The notes under the pieces are model-generated. The model saw only the letters and a program-made list of their open reading frames with translations, made no database searches and was not told the DNA's origin. Positions 1 to 13,649 of a stretch of 64,000 nucleotides of DNA are shown here, piece after piece. A program made the position numbers and the translations under genes. Each line of letters begins with the position of its first letter. Positions within the stretch are counted from its first letter, which is position 1. This DNA is from Liolophura sinensis. Taxonomy: Eukaryota > Mollusca > Polyplacophora > Chitonida > Chitonidae. The stretch spans positions 5,517,991-5,581,990 of the forward strand of contig NC_088297.1 of the NCBI RefSeq assembly GCF_032854445.1, written 5' to 3'.

Positions 1-1055
1 ACTTACCGTATACATAACGCTATTGCCTTTTCCACATGTTCACTAAAACACACTTACCGTATACATAACGCTATTGCCTTTTCCACATGTTCACTAAAAC
101 ACACTTACCGTATACATAACGCTATTGCCTTTTCCACATGTTCACTAAAACACACTTACCGTGTACATAACGCTATTGCCTTTTCCACATGTTCACTAAA
201 ACACACTTACCGTTTACGTAACGCTAGGGCCTTTCCACATGTTCACTAAAACACACTTACCGTATACATAACGCTATTGCCTTTTCGACATGTTCACTAA
301 AACACACTTACCGTATACATAACGCTATTGCCTTATCCACATGTTCACTAAAACACACTTACCGTGTACGTAACGCTAGGGCTTTTCCACATGTTCACTA
401 AAACACACTTACCGTGTACATAACGCTAGGGCCTTTTCCACATGTTCACTAAAACACACTTACCGTGTACGTAACGCTAGGGCCTTTTCCACATGTTCAC
501 TAAAACACACTTACCGTGTACGTAACGCTAGGGGCTTTTCCACATGTTCACTAAAACACACTTACCGTATACATAACGCTATTGCCTTTTCCACATGTTC
601 ACTAAAACACACTTACCGTGTACATAATGCTAGGGCCTTTCCACATGTTCATTAAAACACACTTGCCGTGTACATAACGCTAGGGCCTTTCCACATGTTC
701 ACTAAAACACACTTACCGTGTACATAACGCTAAGGCCTTTTCCACATGTTCACTAAAACACACTTACCGTGTACATAACGCTAGGGCCTTTTCCACATAT
801 TCACTAAAACACACTTACCGTATACATAACGCTATTGCCTTATCCACATGTTCACTAAAACACACTTACCGTGTACGTAACGCTAGGGGCTTTTCCACAT
901 GTTCACTAAAACACACTTACCGTATACATAACACTAAGGCCTTTTCGACATGTTCACTAAAACACACTTACCGTATACATAACGCTATTGCCTTTTCCAC
1001 ATGTTCACTAAAACACACTTACCGTGTACATAACGCTAAGGCCTTTTCCACATGT
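1..1055 (-). repeat. 51-bp minisatellite containing a 5' splice-site motif
   Basis: About 20.7 tandem copies of a 51-bp unit; the window opens inside the array. Units differ by a few substitutions, mainly two variants (GCTATTGCC versus GCTAGGGCC). Read on the minus strand most units contain ACG|GTAAGT, a near-consensus 5' splice site, preceded by about 35 nt that match the right-hand flank of the array. The array therefore looks like an amplified exon-intron boundary of a minus-strand gene (see candidate exon at 1023-1089). Confidence 0.95.
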
Positions 1056-1089
1056 TCGCTTTGACTATAGTCAAACCGAACATTATTTG
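1023..1089 (-). other. Candidate coding exon next to the 51-bp array
   Basis: On the minus strand this stretch is open in the frame that ends CG|GTAAGT and starts after a possible acceptor ending GGTCAG. The translation includes the short peptide SEHVEKALALCTR. The last 35 nt are the same as the exon-like part of each repeat unit at 1-1055. The peptide is not recognised and the acceptor is weak, so this may be ordinary flanking DNA. Confidence 0.25.
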
Positions 1090-1225
1090 CTGACCATAAG
1101 TGTTGCAATTGGGTACAGTAAAAAAATAATGCGTTGATTTTAGCCGAAAGTCTGTCGTGAACGTGAAAGAATCGAAACCTCGCGAATGGATAAACATATG
1201 CATCCTTGTTTTTGGGAGTCTTCTT

Positions 1226-1336
<111 letters not shown>

Positions 1337-3561
1337 TAGATTTGTGGAGCAGTTCGATCAAATCGAACCGAGCAATCGGTCATTCAGTCGATCAGGGAAT
1401 CGATCAGTCAAATAATCATCCTAATTCACTCAATCAGAAAATAAGTCAATCAGTCAGTTAAGAATACAGGTAAAGAATACAGTTATGATCAGGCGTTTCA
1501 TTTACTTTGAGATCAAAGCTATATACAGGCCGCCGCGCCGCATATTGAACCTATTGCATAAATTAGCAGGACTAATGTATCGAATTCTCTGTATTAGACA
1601 CTTGTTACCGCGTGTAACTCGCTCCCCATTCATGTGGCCCGGACGTCGCCCCCACAGGGGTATTGCTCCAGGGTTTACCCTTGTTTTTACTCCAATTCCG
1701 CTACACACTGCCACTGCGCCCTGCGCTCTTGTGGATGCGTAACCATGCGAAATATGCATGCAATCCTGGGCCCACGGGCTAGCTTAAAGCAGAGCTCCCT
1801 GGCTCATGAATAAGGCCTTCTGTGGAGGCTTCGATCGATACCCTCTCCCTCTTCCTCTCACCCCATCTCCGCGACATGCCAGCATCCTCTTAGCCTCTCT
1901 CCGATCGGGAGTTTTCGGGTGACCTTCTATCCTATAGAGGTATGTGGCAAGTCGTCGCTGCTGCTAACCGCCGAGGGTCTCCCGTTGCCGTCATCGAGCG
2001 AGGACTGGTAGCTGTTGGTGGCTGTCTTGGACTACCGACCCTCTCTGTACCGTGGGCTGGCACCAGATTTACCATAATCGAAAGCTCGCCGCCATGCCAC
2101 CGTGGAGTCGTCGCCGTCTAGAACCGCCAAAACCAAGTGAATTCCTCTCCGGAAAATGTAGATCCGTCTTTTTACAGTGATACCAATAGCGACATCGTCA
2201 CAAATGTTTCTCGAAGGTATGTATTGGATGTTATCCCTGAAAATTTTTACCGTTCTTAAACACTCTCATAGCAAATGTAATTGCCTTATACTTCGGCGTC
2301 AGCATGTAATTATCTCTAAGTCAGGTCAGCATTTTGCACTGTCTGCAATGGCCCGGTCAAATCAAGAACAGACCTACCGACTTGCATTGAAACTTTCTGG
2401 AAAGCATTTGTTTGAAATGATTTATGTTTACATGTGAAGAAGAGTAAAGTTTATTTGTATATGTGTATATAAGTGTAAAAGTCTTTCTTCGTTACGGAAT
2501 GGAAGATACTCACAGCGCAACCAACAGACGGTGACATGCAATTATTGTTCAAAGAGCTCACCGAGCATTTGGTGCATTTATGCATTGTCGGCCATAACAC
2601 AGGTTTTTAGTGGTGTGAAGAAGCATGCAGATGAAATGCATATGTACATGCATTTCATTGGTCTGCACGTTCTTTAGCGTAACATTTGTTTGATCTCTTG
2701 AGTTAAAGAGCTTTATATTATCTTTAATTCGAGTGTAGGCAAATCATTCCCCACCCAGCTCTCACCGCTGTGTGTCCCCATGGTCTAGTATCTCTATACC
2801 AGTGCTGTTTTAAAAAGTGAAGATGGAAAAGGAAATTCCAGTGCCTTCGAGCTATGGTTTTTGTCTTTCATTATTGAATGAAAACCGTCTTATAATGACC
2901 TCTCTGGTTGTTATTAGTTATGAATTAAGACAGGTCGCCATTTCTTAACACAAACTTGTTCAATACCCCTCCTTTATGGAAATGTTTAAGAGAGAGTGTT
3001 GCGTAAATTTTGATTGCTGAGGACTGAAACGTTGTAAAAACCCTTCTCGCACCCCCTTTCCCCGCCCTCCCCACATGTTTATAGCTACTGGTTTCTCCCC
3101 GATATACCTCTATAACTTAGGACTTGAACGGTTAAGCTCAACGGTTCGTAACGTTCTCGTTTTGTTGCCAAGAACCGTTTAAGTTTGAAATTTAAGGCTT
3201 TGTGTTACTGAGTGGTTGTTTATACCGTTCGCTGTTCAACATAGGTTTCCATCTTGCTGCCTGCAATTGATTGTGTAACGTGTTAGTGAAGCTGGCTAAC
3301 AACAGTACGTGTGTATTTATTCTTTCATATATATTTGTATATATATTTATATGTTCTTTGTTGCACCATTTTTTGAATTCCATTTATATCTGGCTTCGGC
3401 AGTCGAGATAAAATTACTGCATTTTGACTCTTTGCGCCATAGTCTTTTATATTCATAAAAAACACTCGTTGTCCTCAACCATTGCGCACAGCCGCTGGAT
3501 TATAAGCATAACGTGTCACTCTCGCTGCAGATCAGTTTGGTTGTGGCCTTATTATGTCATG
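1337..3561. other. No supported gene
   Basis: Short reading frames only. The part from about 1540 to 2150 is more GC-rich than its surroundings and could hold a promoter or untranslated exon, but no coding similarity or clear splice-site pair is visible. Confidence 0.5.
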
Positions 3562-3723
3562 TTCTCTTCGGTTGTACGTGGGAAGGTTTGCCAACAACCT
3601 GCGGATGGTCATGGGTTTCACCCGGGCGCTGCCCGGTTTCCTCCCACCACAATGCTGCCGCAGTCGTATAAGTGAAATATTCTTGAGTACGGCGTAAAAC
3701 ACCAATCTAATAAATAAATAAAT
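3562..3723 (+). mobile_element. SINE family A, 5'-truncated
   Basis: Begins in the conserved middle part (CTGCGGATGGTC, then CCGGTTTCCTCCCACCA) and ends with the family tail TTGAGTACGGCGTAAAACAC followed by a short (AAATA)n run. The tRNA-like head is missing. Confidence 0.9.
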
Positions 3724-4076
3724 ATTATGTAATGTCATTATGTATGCCAGGTATCTCCCGGGTTTGATCAGTTTCGCCCACTCATAAGGCTGACCACTGT
3801 ATGTGTATGTGGGAAATGTAAAAGTATAGCGTTAAATCCTAGTTAACCCAGCATCTGATCATATCAACTTTAAATATGGTACTTGTTGATATCTCGCTTG
3901 GCGCTCAGCACTGAGAAGTTAGAGCTGGGAAACAGGACTGGTTGGCCTGATGTCAGTACAGTGTGGCTAGGTGGGGGGTTATGTCTGGTGTCTTCGGCAT
4001 GATGCTTCAGTGACGGCAGCACTTTGACCACCAAAAGTCATATTATAAGCACACATATGTAATGATTACTCGTGGT

Positions 4077-4363
4077 CATGTGACAGAAAGATTGTTAAGT
4101 TCCATGCAAAAACCAAAGTCCCATGAAAAGTCCCATGTAAAAACCAAAGTCCCATGTAAAGTCCCATGTTAAGTCCCATGTAAAAACCAGTCCCATATAA
4201 AATCCCATATTAAGTCCCATGTAAAAACCAAAGTCCCATGTAAAGTCCCATGTAAAGTCCCATGTAAAAACCAAAGTCCCATGTAAAATCCCATGATAAG
4301 TCCCATGTAAAAACCAAAGTCCCATGTAAAGTCCCACGTTAAGTCCTATGCAAAAACCAAATC
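4077..4363. repeat. Imperfect TCCCATGTAAA minisatellite
   Basis: Repeated units built from AAGTCCCATGTAAA and AAAACCAAAGTCCCATG, about 14 to 28 bp per period. The left edge (CATGTGACAGAAAGATTGTTAAGT) resembles the 3' tail of SINE family B, so the array may have grown from a SINE tail. The minus strand is open throughout but encodes only low-complexity peptide. Confidence 0.85.
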
Positions 4364-5739
4364 ATACATACACACATTAAACTCAGTAACTAGATAAATA
4401 AATAAATAGCAGATGACCAAACCATCCCATCAAGTGGTCTTACGCAGATACTAGTACGATTTCAGATTAGCCGCTGTTTTCTCGAATTCTTGAATACCTG
4501 AATACTCCATATCATGTGTTGTTACTTACATCATGTATTGTCACCTTTTCACTTGTAAGCAAGGATTACTTGGCTCTTACAATACAAATGTCTGCAGTTA
4601 CATTCTCCATAACCTGTTATTATACAGAATCCAAGAAACACGTTGTACTTTCTGTTGCAAACTACCAATGCTCTGTCATTATGGAACATGTATCAATGCT
4701 ATGATTAGAGCATCACCTAGCTTCGTTTTAATAACAGTTATTGAATTACTGGATTTTGCCAAATGTTCAACTGTCGTATAGTCAAGAGAACGCTGTATAT
4801 ATTAACACAGCTAAATATAGATTCGTGATTACGCATACATGTTCATTGGCACCGGCCAGTTACTCCTATTTGAATAAAGGGTAAAAATACCCCCATACTA
4901 TGGATTGCATTTTGTTTCTGAGTGAGAGACCTGTCTCACACAGCCGCATTTATGGAACAGATGCGGTTAGGGAGCGTACTGTAATTAAGCTCTGAAATTT
5001 CGCAGACGGTTAATTATCCCATTGTTTTTGTTTATGCATGTTCCATCGATTGTCATTATTTAATGTCGGGATTAACGTGTCCATTTTCCATACATCTCAA
5101 TGTACAGGAAGACAATTTTAAATATGATATTGATTAAATAACGCAAACTGTGTGTAGCCGGATTCCGACTTCACAAATACATGAGACATATACCAATAAA
5201 CAGCGCCATTTTAATCAAAACATGTGACAAAATCAGTTAGCCGGCCAGACTCTGCGCAGGTGTGTTGATAGTGCTGCGTAACTGTATGGATGACATCTGA
5301 TACCAGGCACCGTACTCCAGACACCGCGTGCCACTAGACGTTGGGCCGAGCAGTACTCTGCTTATACAGTTTGGCCTGAACGTCAAGATTGGAAGTGTAC
5401 CAAGATTAACAGTCTTTATAGATTTTGATTATGACTAAGTTCAGGGTCGAACCTGCGTCTTTTAGCATACGATACGGACGCCCTAGCCGGTGTATCATTT
5501 CATAGCGGTCAGATTTAAATAATGATTGCTCTGGGGACTGAATCCTGGAACTAACGCTCATGAGGCAGACGCACTGTTCACTACGCCACCGTAGCCTGTC
5601 AGTTATAGGCTTTGATGACATTGACCGCAGTAATCAGTATACTAGGTGTGTCGCCATGTCTGGTGTGTCAGGCTTTCCACTGATGCAGCATTATGTTGGA
5701 ATTGGGTCCGACCAGCTATAAGAGGACATCGTGTCGATG
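4364..5739. other. No supported gene
   Basis: AT-rich sequence with short frames only; nothing recognisable. Confidence 0.5.
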
Positions 5740-5960
5740 TTGCTGAAGTATAGCATAGAAAGTGAGTCAGAGGAACGATGGCAGAGTGATAGTTGGCAAA
5801 TGGTCATATGTAACCCTTGTCCATTGTCAATATACCTGACTTAGTGTTTTATTCTAACTGTTCATGTAAATTCCTACAGTAGTAAATTACAACCCCACCC
5901 CCCACTCCCAGTACTGTGACGTATGCAGAATTAGGTAAATAAATGCAGTGATATCAATAG
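5740..5960 (+). repeat. Dispersed repeat, family R, copy 1
   Basis: Matches 58010-58230 over segments such as GCAAATGGTCA and TTTTATTCTAACTGTTCATG in the same order and orientation. A shorter match lies at 14305-14375. No coding potential; probably an old non-autonomous element. Edges are approximate. Confidence 0.65.
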
Positions 5961-6059
5961 CAATTCATCAAAGGCCAAAAGTCAAATATATATGCTATTT
6001 AAATTAAGTAGCGGATATTCCTCTGCGAGGTGATATTTCTCGAAAATACAATTGTGTAA

Positions 6060-6236
6060 ATGTGGAGTCCCACGATAATTGTCGAAACAACCCAGTGTCA
6101 CGATAATTGTCGAAAAACCTCAGTGTCACGATAATCGTCGAAACACGCCAGTGTAATGATAATCGTCGAAACACACCAGTGCTATGATAATCGTCGAAAC
6201 ATGCCGTGACATGATAATCGTCGAGACACACAAATA
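6060..6236. repeat. Short tandem array, ~24-29-bp unit
   Basis: Six to seven imperfect copies built round ATGATAATCGTCGAAACA with variable linkers. Confidence 0.9.
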
Positions 6237-7962
6237 ATATGCTGGCGTTTCGCATGACATGTGAATCTGGTTGGTGAGCATTTTGAAATTTGTATTCAAA
6301 CTTATAAATGAGTTTCCATGCATTAGACTGATTAAATCAAGACTAAAACCGCCGTCCGTTTTATTGTTATTGACAGATTGTTTACCTAATTAGAGATATT
6401 AAATATGGATAGCCCTGGCTCATTTATGTGGAATATATCCGTTACTTCAGCAGCATATCAATGCACTTTTGCTGTAATTGTGGTTTACCTCCCATGGTTA
6501 GTAGTATTTGACCCCCATCAGCTAAAGGTCACTTCTCTACGTAGGAGATTCTCAGAACAATGGGTAATGCAATAAGTTTTCAATTTCACCTTGGAGTTAT
6601 AGTCATTTATTTTCGCTAACATGGAATGAAAAGGTTATCGGATTTGTGTCTCTTCCTTCTTAATATGACTCAGTGATCGCTTCCCAGTGCTGTGATCAAA
6701 TTGTCCTCTGCGCTTTTCTGATGTGGGTGATTTACTTATATGACAGTCCATTCGTCAGATCCGTCTGCCGCGGCGCGCTTATAAATGGTTATGGTCATTA
6801 TTGGTATACACAACACTGGGAATACCATAGCTTCCAGAAAAAATTTTGACTTCGAAGATTTATAGATAACATTCGCCAGAAGGTAGAGATGCATGAAGAC
6901 TGAGAATTACATCCCAGCTCAGACACTGTTCCATTTAAATATTAACGTCAAATTCGATGTTTGAAGCGAGAACTTAGACGTATAATCGTTCACATAAAGT
7001 GTATAAGTTTTTTTTTACAAATTAGTTTTCCTTAAAGACTTAAACTAAAGAGGTTCGGGGGCTTTTATGGAATTTTATTAAGAGCCAATTGACCAGAGTC
7101 TTTTGTTCAGGTGATATACGGACACTTCCATAAATGCAAACATTTGTAATTTATTATAAAACATGTCGATTCTTTCCATCAGCATGTTAAAATAGCTAGA
7201 GTTTAACGAGAGACACCAAATAAATAAATAAATTGTTCATCACCTGTGAAAAGAGAATGAATGAGTTGATTTCAGGCCATTTTGAGATCACATGCATGTC
7301 ACCGGATTTTAAACGATATCAAACATGCATATTTAGTCTTGTTTCATATGAATAACTGGCCATGTATTCGTCAGGTAATGTGAAGCATTTATTTAGTGCT
7401 ATCTAATGTCCTCGGATCACGTGACCCATCAAGCCAGTTTGTCTGACAGCAATTCTCAAAGACGGTACACACACAGCTTGTTTGATTTCTCCCGTTTTCC
7501 CGAAATCGACCTTGTTGTCATCCGCCATGTTTGCCGTGTCAACAGCCATGTTGATCTTCGTATCAAATCTGTCGCCATCTTGTTTACTCTCGATTAGGTG
7601 GTATTCACTCAGCAATCAAAACTGGATTGGTTCCTTGCGGCTTCCGATTGAAACAAATTTTTGGCATTTTCCTGGAAAATTTCGGTACAGATCATAAAGG
7701 CATCGGTCAGCTGTCATTTTGTTTCTGGGTTTGCGTGAAGGCAGTTTGAAAATGTTCTATTACAGCAAGCTTATGAACACATCCACGAAACCTGGGCTCA
7801 GTTGTTCACAAGTGTATTAGAAGTTAAAGGCAAAGAAAGCACAAAATAAGGTGTTTTTTCCTGTCCAGAAAAATAGTTTAATTTGTTTTTTTTTAGGATA
7901 TTTTTTTTAAGATTTTAAAATACATTTGAAAAACACAGGACTCTGTGGTGGTCTGTTGAGAC
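6237..7962. other. No supported gene
   Basis: Only short, unrecognised reading frames; no repeat family noted. Confidence 0.5.
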
Positions 7963-8105
7963 CCAGGCAGTTATTACACAGGCAGTTGTCATGCGGACAG
8001 TTATTACACAGGCAGTTGTCATGCTGACAGTTATTACACAGGCAGTTGTCATGCGGTTAGTTATTACACAGGCAGTTGTCATGCGAACAGTTATTATGCA
8101 GACAA
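7963..8105. repeat. 30-bp tandem array
   Basis: About five copies of a 30-bp unit based on CAGTTATTACACAGGCAGTT followed by GTCATGCGGA. Confidence 0.92.
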
Positions 8106-8158
8106 TTGGTGAAGCTCGTAGTCATTTGCGCATGTCAGTCAGTCAATCTATGAATCAG

Positions 8159-8361
8159 TATATTTATTTATTTATTTGATTGTTGTTTTACACCGTACTC
8201 TAGAATATTTCACTTATACATAGGCGGCCAGCATTATGGTGGGAGGAAACCGGGCAGAGTCCGGAGGAAACCCTTGATCATCCGCAGGCCGCTGACAGAT
8301 CTTCCCATGAACGGCCAGAGGGGAAGCCAGCATGAGCTGGACTTGAACCCACAGCTACCAC
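8159..8361 (-). mobile_element. SINE family A, minus strand
   Basis: Starts with the reverse-complement tail (TATTTATTTGATTG) and continues through CACTTATAC, the GGAGGAAACCGGGCAGAG core and the CATGAGCTGGACTTGAACCC part of the head. The distal tRNA-like end is lost. Confidence 0.9.
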
Positions 8362-10144
8362 TTTTGTGAAGAATCCGTATAAAAGTGAACTATACTATTA
8401 TTTAAGCCAGCCTATACCCATAACTTTGCCATCTTGTTTACATTTCTTGTATTTTTATTCAGTGGATATATAAAAAAGGGAATTGTTTCAGAGGAATGTT
8501 AGAAATGATCGTGCAGCATAGTGCGATAAAAAAAAACACAGCTAAAAGCAAAGTTCGTTCTTGGATGTAAGTATTACACTTGATTAAGGGTAAGAAAAAC
8601 AAACACATTCAAATCATATTGGACAATTTTTTTTTTTTTGAATAGCAAACTCTGTATTTTCCTGGTAAAAAGACAGACGGAGAGCGAAAGCAAAAGCTGT
8701 TTCTCGGTAATCTGTGGCTAGACGCGGCGTCTACAGGTTCAGTCGTCTGTTTGCTTGTTCCTTCATTTGTCTGTTTCAAAAATCCACGCTAGATCCCCGC
8801 CTGCAGAAGAGCCATGCCACTCCGGTATTTTGTGAGCGTGTGAGAGTTGGGGGTAGGTCGTTGAGCAAAACCCAAGTTGACCTTGACAAGGTCACGACAG
8901 TCACCTTGAACAATCCAGCATTATCACACCTGCACTCGGTCATTCCCCAAACAAACACCTCAGTCTGCGTGTAATCCGGGCGTGACAGCTCGTTGGAACA
9001 ACATGACGAGAGTCACCGAGTGCGTGGAGACGGACTGCAACAAGCAAACGGTTTTTATTCGAAGAGCGCTGGGGCGTTTTCAGAAAATTAACGTCGTGTG
9101 ACTATACGTTTCTGTGTAATGTCGTTGTGGTTGTAACTCAAATATATGTCGTATGTACTCACAATTTTAGACAAACTTTCCTAAAACGCCATAGGAATAT
9201 GGTTTTGGAATTGCTGTAGGGGATATAGCTGATTCAAATATGTCTTTCATCTGTCAGTGTATTTGCTTGAAAACTGTGTTATGGGGTCATGTGACCCCAA
9301 GATGACGGTAACCCTTGGAAAGTTACTTTCGAATGAAAATTTTACGACAACCGCCATTTTACTGTTGCCCACCGAGACAGATTCGGCTGAGGTTTTCTCG
9401 AATGTTCTATTTATGAAATATACCAGTGGGACTATTTGCCCATCAGCCTAAAAGCATTGTCCTAAGCAGTTAGCAAAAAAGTTCTGCCAAAAAATCGGTA
9501 TATTAAATGGCCGTGTTCTACTGTTTATAAGATTCAGTTAAAAAGTAGACATGTGCCTTCGGTTTTTAGCTGAAACAGGCTGAGAATAATATGATTTTGA
9601 GAGCGATAGAACAATGATACATGTACGCCTAGGCAGTAGATGTTTTTAGTTTTACGAGATTTTAACGTTTTTTGTTAGCTCTTAAGGCATTATCACACAC
9701 ACACACAAAAAAACAGCTAAGATTATGCGAATATGCCAACTAGCCATATTTCACTGGTAAGGTGTGTGATCAGATAACAATTATCACACGACGATGTTTT
9801 CTTTGTATGGATTACTTAGCCTTGCCTTTCATTCTTTGTTTCTTAATTGACAAGGAACAAAACTATAGTTTAGTCTCCCACGAGAAACTTCTTAATTTAT
9901 AAACAAAGACCACCCTAGTTCTATTGAAAGCCTAAGCCTTTTCTTATGCTCTCTGTCTGAAATCCATTTAGTGTGTGAGAGGTACTCATATGTCGATGAA
10001 AAATTAAAAGAAAAATGACGACGATTAGCCAGATGACCTTGGCTACGAGCTAGAGTTCACTTAATTAGGTAGATGTTAGATGAGATGGTTATGTGTATTT
10101 CAGGACCAAACATGTGAACATGTGAGAGGGAAAAAAGTAGCAAA
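8362..10144. other. No supported gene
   Basis: Short frames only; a small CACACACACA run near 9697. Nothing else recognised. Confidence 0.5.
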
Positions 10145-10849
10145 ATGAAGAATAATCATCGATGTGTTGAACTCTGTTCGGGAGTTTTCCCGTTTTTTGT
10201 GTGCTTTCTCTCCAGTCGGACAAAGAGCCTCGTGGAAATGTCATTGAACGTGGAAGTGGCTTGTGTAACTCAACCTGCGATTGACGAGTTAGTCACGAAC
10301 TATGGTTCAACGGACAGAGGGCTTTACGGTGTAATTGGCCGTTCTGATTCAACTCAAATCCATCGTGTCTTCAACAATCAATGCCGACTAGGACTTGATA
10401 TTACCCACCATAAACACAAGCCATTTTTACGCGCCTTATATGGTCTTCGAATGAGCAAAGTCATCAGAGATATTTTTTTTAGCACTGATATTTTCTTCTT
10501 TTCTCCGGGGTTGTGTCGATTAATATTTTTTCGGGTTCCTCAACATGGATTTTGCGACGAAATCATTTGTAGACTTTTTGCTCGACGCGCTGGATTATTT
10601 TCCTCTTCTTTTTATTGCACTATTGGACTCATCGACTGGAGAAATGCTGATGTGTGTGTGTTTTATGAAGATGAATGGCGGCGCACCGTGACCTCAACTC
10701 GGAAACTCGGTCAGAATGTTGAAACAAGGCATGACTCAGCAGGCGCCTCTGTTACATACCAGCAACCGCGTGTAATCGCTACCATGCTTGAGCACGGTCC
10801 GGCAATATCTAACACTTGCACTGATGTACACACTTGTCGAAATAACTGA
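10145..10849 (+). CDS. Unrecognised 234-residue open frame (doubtful gene)
   Basis: An uninterrupted ATG-to-stop frame of 234 residues, longer than most chance frames at this base composition but not decisively so. The translation has no domain I recognise, several Cys residues, aromatic-rich stretches near residues 110-130, and no clear signal peptide or repeat. No flanking splice sites, promoter or poly(A) signal stand out. It could be a lineage-specific gene, part of a noncoding transcript, or chance. Confidence 0.2.
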   Translation: MKNNHRCVELCSGVFPFFVCFLSSRTKSLVEMSLNVEVACVTQPAIDELVTNYGSTDRGLYGVIGRSDSTQIHRVFNNQCRLGLDITHHKHKPFLRALYGLRMSKVIRDIFFSTDIFFFSPGLCRLIFFRVPQHGFCDEIICRLFARRAGLFSSSFYCTIGLIDWRNADVCVFYEDEWRRTVTSTRKLGQNVETRHDSAGASVTYQQPRVIATMLEHGPAISNTCTDVHTCRNN

Positions 10850-13649
10850 AATCAACAAAAGTCATGAATTCAACTTTAATTAGGTTTTAAATTATATAGT
10901 TTATAATAAGTGAAACGGAATAGGATAAATAGGGCGGAAGCGCGTGACGTGGTCTATGACAGCTTACGAAAGTTTTACTCATGTGAATATGTTTAAGATA
11001 AAAACAAAATTCACTGTAGTTGTTGTTAACATTTTATTTCAGTTCAGTTTAATAACTAATTTAAAATGTTATACTGCTTGATGTATTTTTTGTAGATATT
11101 CCCATTATACTTCGAAGGAAAATAAGATTTTTTAAACCATTACTAAAATCGGTAATATATAAATCTGTTATTCTTTCATTTCCCTTTCCTCATTTTTGCT
11201 GAATACTTTCTCGCCCGGAAACCGAATGATTAAATTAGAGCGGCCATATGATGGCCATTTCACTGTCGCAATCCTGACACTGACGTTCCTTTAAGCCGCT
11301 CGATGCTTTGCTGTCACACCGGTTGCTTGAGCATCCCATTCATTCATTAGCTGACTCCCGCCCATGCACAGCCGTAATTGATTGAAGACTTTCGACAGTT
11401 GACATTCGGGGAAATTTCGACATCAGCAAAAAAGGAGATCTTGAATAAAAGAGGAGATTGCGTAACCGCGTTGCAGGGGCACTTTCAACTTCTTTATCTC
11501 TATTAATGTCATCCGTGGATATCTGGGTTTTGCTCTTTTTGATTACTTTTGAAACTTCTAAGAAATTTTTTTTGGGCTGATTATATTGGTTTCATTATTA
11601 TAGTTGTATTGAGCAATTCCTCTGTAGAATTCGAGGTAACACATTGCACATCTAACATCTTATCATTTCAACCTGCCTCAGCTATAGAAACAAGCAGTTT
11701 CTTTAAAAATTAAGTCTTGTGGAACAATGTGACACAGTATTTGAGGTAAAAGGCATTATAGGGCTATATATTTATTTATTTATTTATTTCATTGTTTTTT
11801 AAAGCAATACTACTGAATTTTATTTGCCTTGTCTAATATTAAAATACATGTATACGGGCGTATTTCAAGTTTATACAATGAGATATAATATTGAGGCATG
11901 CGATATTCAAGTATTTTTCCAGTATATGAAATTTGAAATATACAAACTATTTGAGACGTATCGTGTTCAAGACTTCCGATGCTTAAAATCAATACTCTTT
12001 TATAAATGGACACAGTTTTAGACACTCTGGTTGTTTCCATCAGAAAATTAATTGACATTATAAGTGAAAAATATTTGATTTTTTTTAGGCCAAACTGAAG
12101 AATTTTTCTCTTATGCCAAAAAATCCTGAATTTTACGCTAAGTAGTAATCAAAGAAAATGAAATGTAAACCGATGTAATATACAGAGTCTTTCATGTATC
12201 CAGTGGTCTTTTGATACTCCCAAATAAGGTATTACCCACAATCCATCTGCGCCCAGCTAAATCCAGTCAATCACATATTAGGATCCTCCCTCGATTTTTA
12301 GACATCATGAATAACCATGAGACGGCCAGGCATTCATTTCATCCTTTTGTAAACCCTTTAAGCTGTATCATGCTTTCTTCGAAGAGAAATCAGACGACGT
12401 AAGCCTAATTGCTCGGGCTTTTCTTCTCTCCTGTCTTGATTAATAAGACGTTTGTGTCGCCCGAGTTCTCACAAACCAGATCACAACCAGTATCACGTGA
12501 TCAAGTGAGCGGAACCACTCGACTCGAGGGGCGGACGGCCTTTGACCTCAAAAACAAAGATGTCAGCTGAAAGCATGCTTTGATCGACATTATGCCAGCA
12601 CTGGCGTCGATTTGGTATTCATCGATTTCACTCCCCTCAGTGTCTCGTGCAAGGGCTGAGTCAAATCTTTGAAGCACGGAGGGCATCTGTGAATTTCAAT
12701 AAGGCTCTCTTGGAGTCCCACTTCGCTTTATTAACACTTTAATGTTAACTAACTGACGGAAAAGATCAAAGAGTTTTGAAGCTTTGATCTGTAGCACTTT
12801 GGCCGCCTTTCTTAATCCACGACATTCGACGCTGCACAATGGCTAATGCTCTACTACGTTAACAGGAAGTCGATGGAACGGTTCACTTAAAAATGAAAAA
12901 AAAGGCTCTTACACAAATTAAAACAAATGTCTGCAGAGTGAATGATCTTCTGCAAGCTGTTCGACCATTTAAGTATAGTTCTGTCTTCAAACATGCAATT
13001 GTGTCGCTTAAATTTTAGGCACACGAGGTGCGGGCTCACTACCGATCTCGGACAGGGAATTTTGGGATTCTTCTATTCTCATTCTTCGTAAGTGCCTTCC
13101 AGAAAAGAAATAGTGAAAGGCGGTAATTACAAGTCTAAAATAACTTGAAATGTTGTGTTGTTATCACCTTTAACAAGCAATGAAAATCCGTGTACAAAGG
13201 TACCAGCCATTTTAAATCAATCCGTCTTCCTACTAGGTACTAATACAATTCCATGAGAAAATGTGTTTCTCTAATCCCCGTGCCTAGCTTCGTGTCAGAT
13301 CGAGGTATAGACTCGTTCTGGTTTGGTGGCCATCTTTGGTAGTAGGAACTGTCAATCCCTTAAACAAGTACAGGTAGATTTGTTTTGATGTGTATGTCTC
13401 AAATTCTTCGAAACTTTTATGTCGAAAGAAAGAGATCTACGGTGAATATAAAAATATACAGTGTCCATTTCATTGGATAAGCCGTCCGCAACTGTCCAAC
13501 GAAGTACGGGGTCATGCAATTCAAATATCAAATCCTTGGACATATGAGAAGTGATTTTTAACTGGGATTCTTCAGTTATGGGGTGGGGGGGGGGGAAGAT
13601 AGTCATGTGAAATATTAATGAACGTCTTGCTTAAGAATGTTCACTCCTC
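10850..13649. other. No supported gene
   Basis: AT-rich up to 12.2 kb, then more balanced. Short frames only. A G-run (GTGGGGGGGGGG) lies near 13583. Confidence 0.5.

Noticed and set aside
4095-4337. An 80-residue Gly-Leu-Trp-rich minus-strand frame
   Set aside because: Low-complexity translation of the TCCCATG minisatellite.
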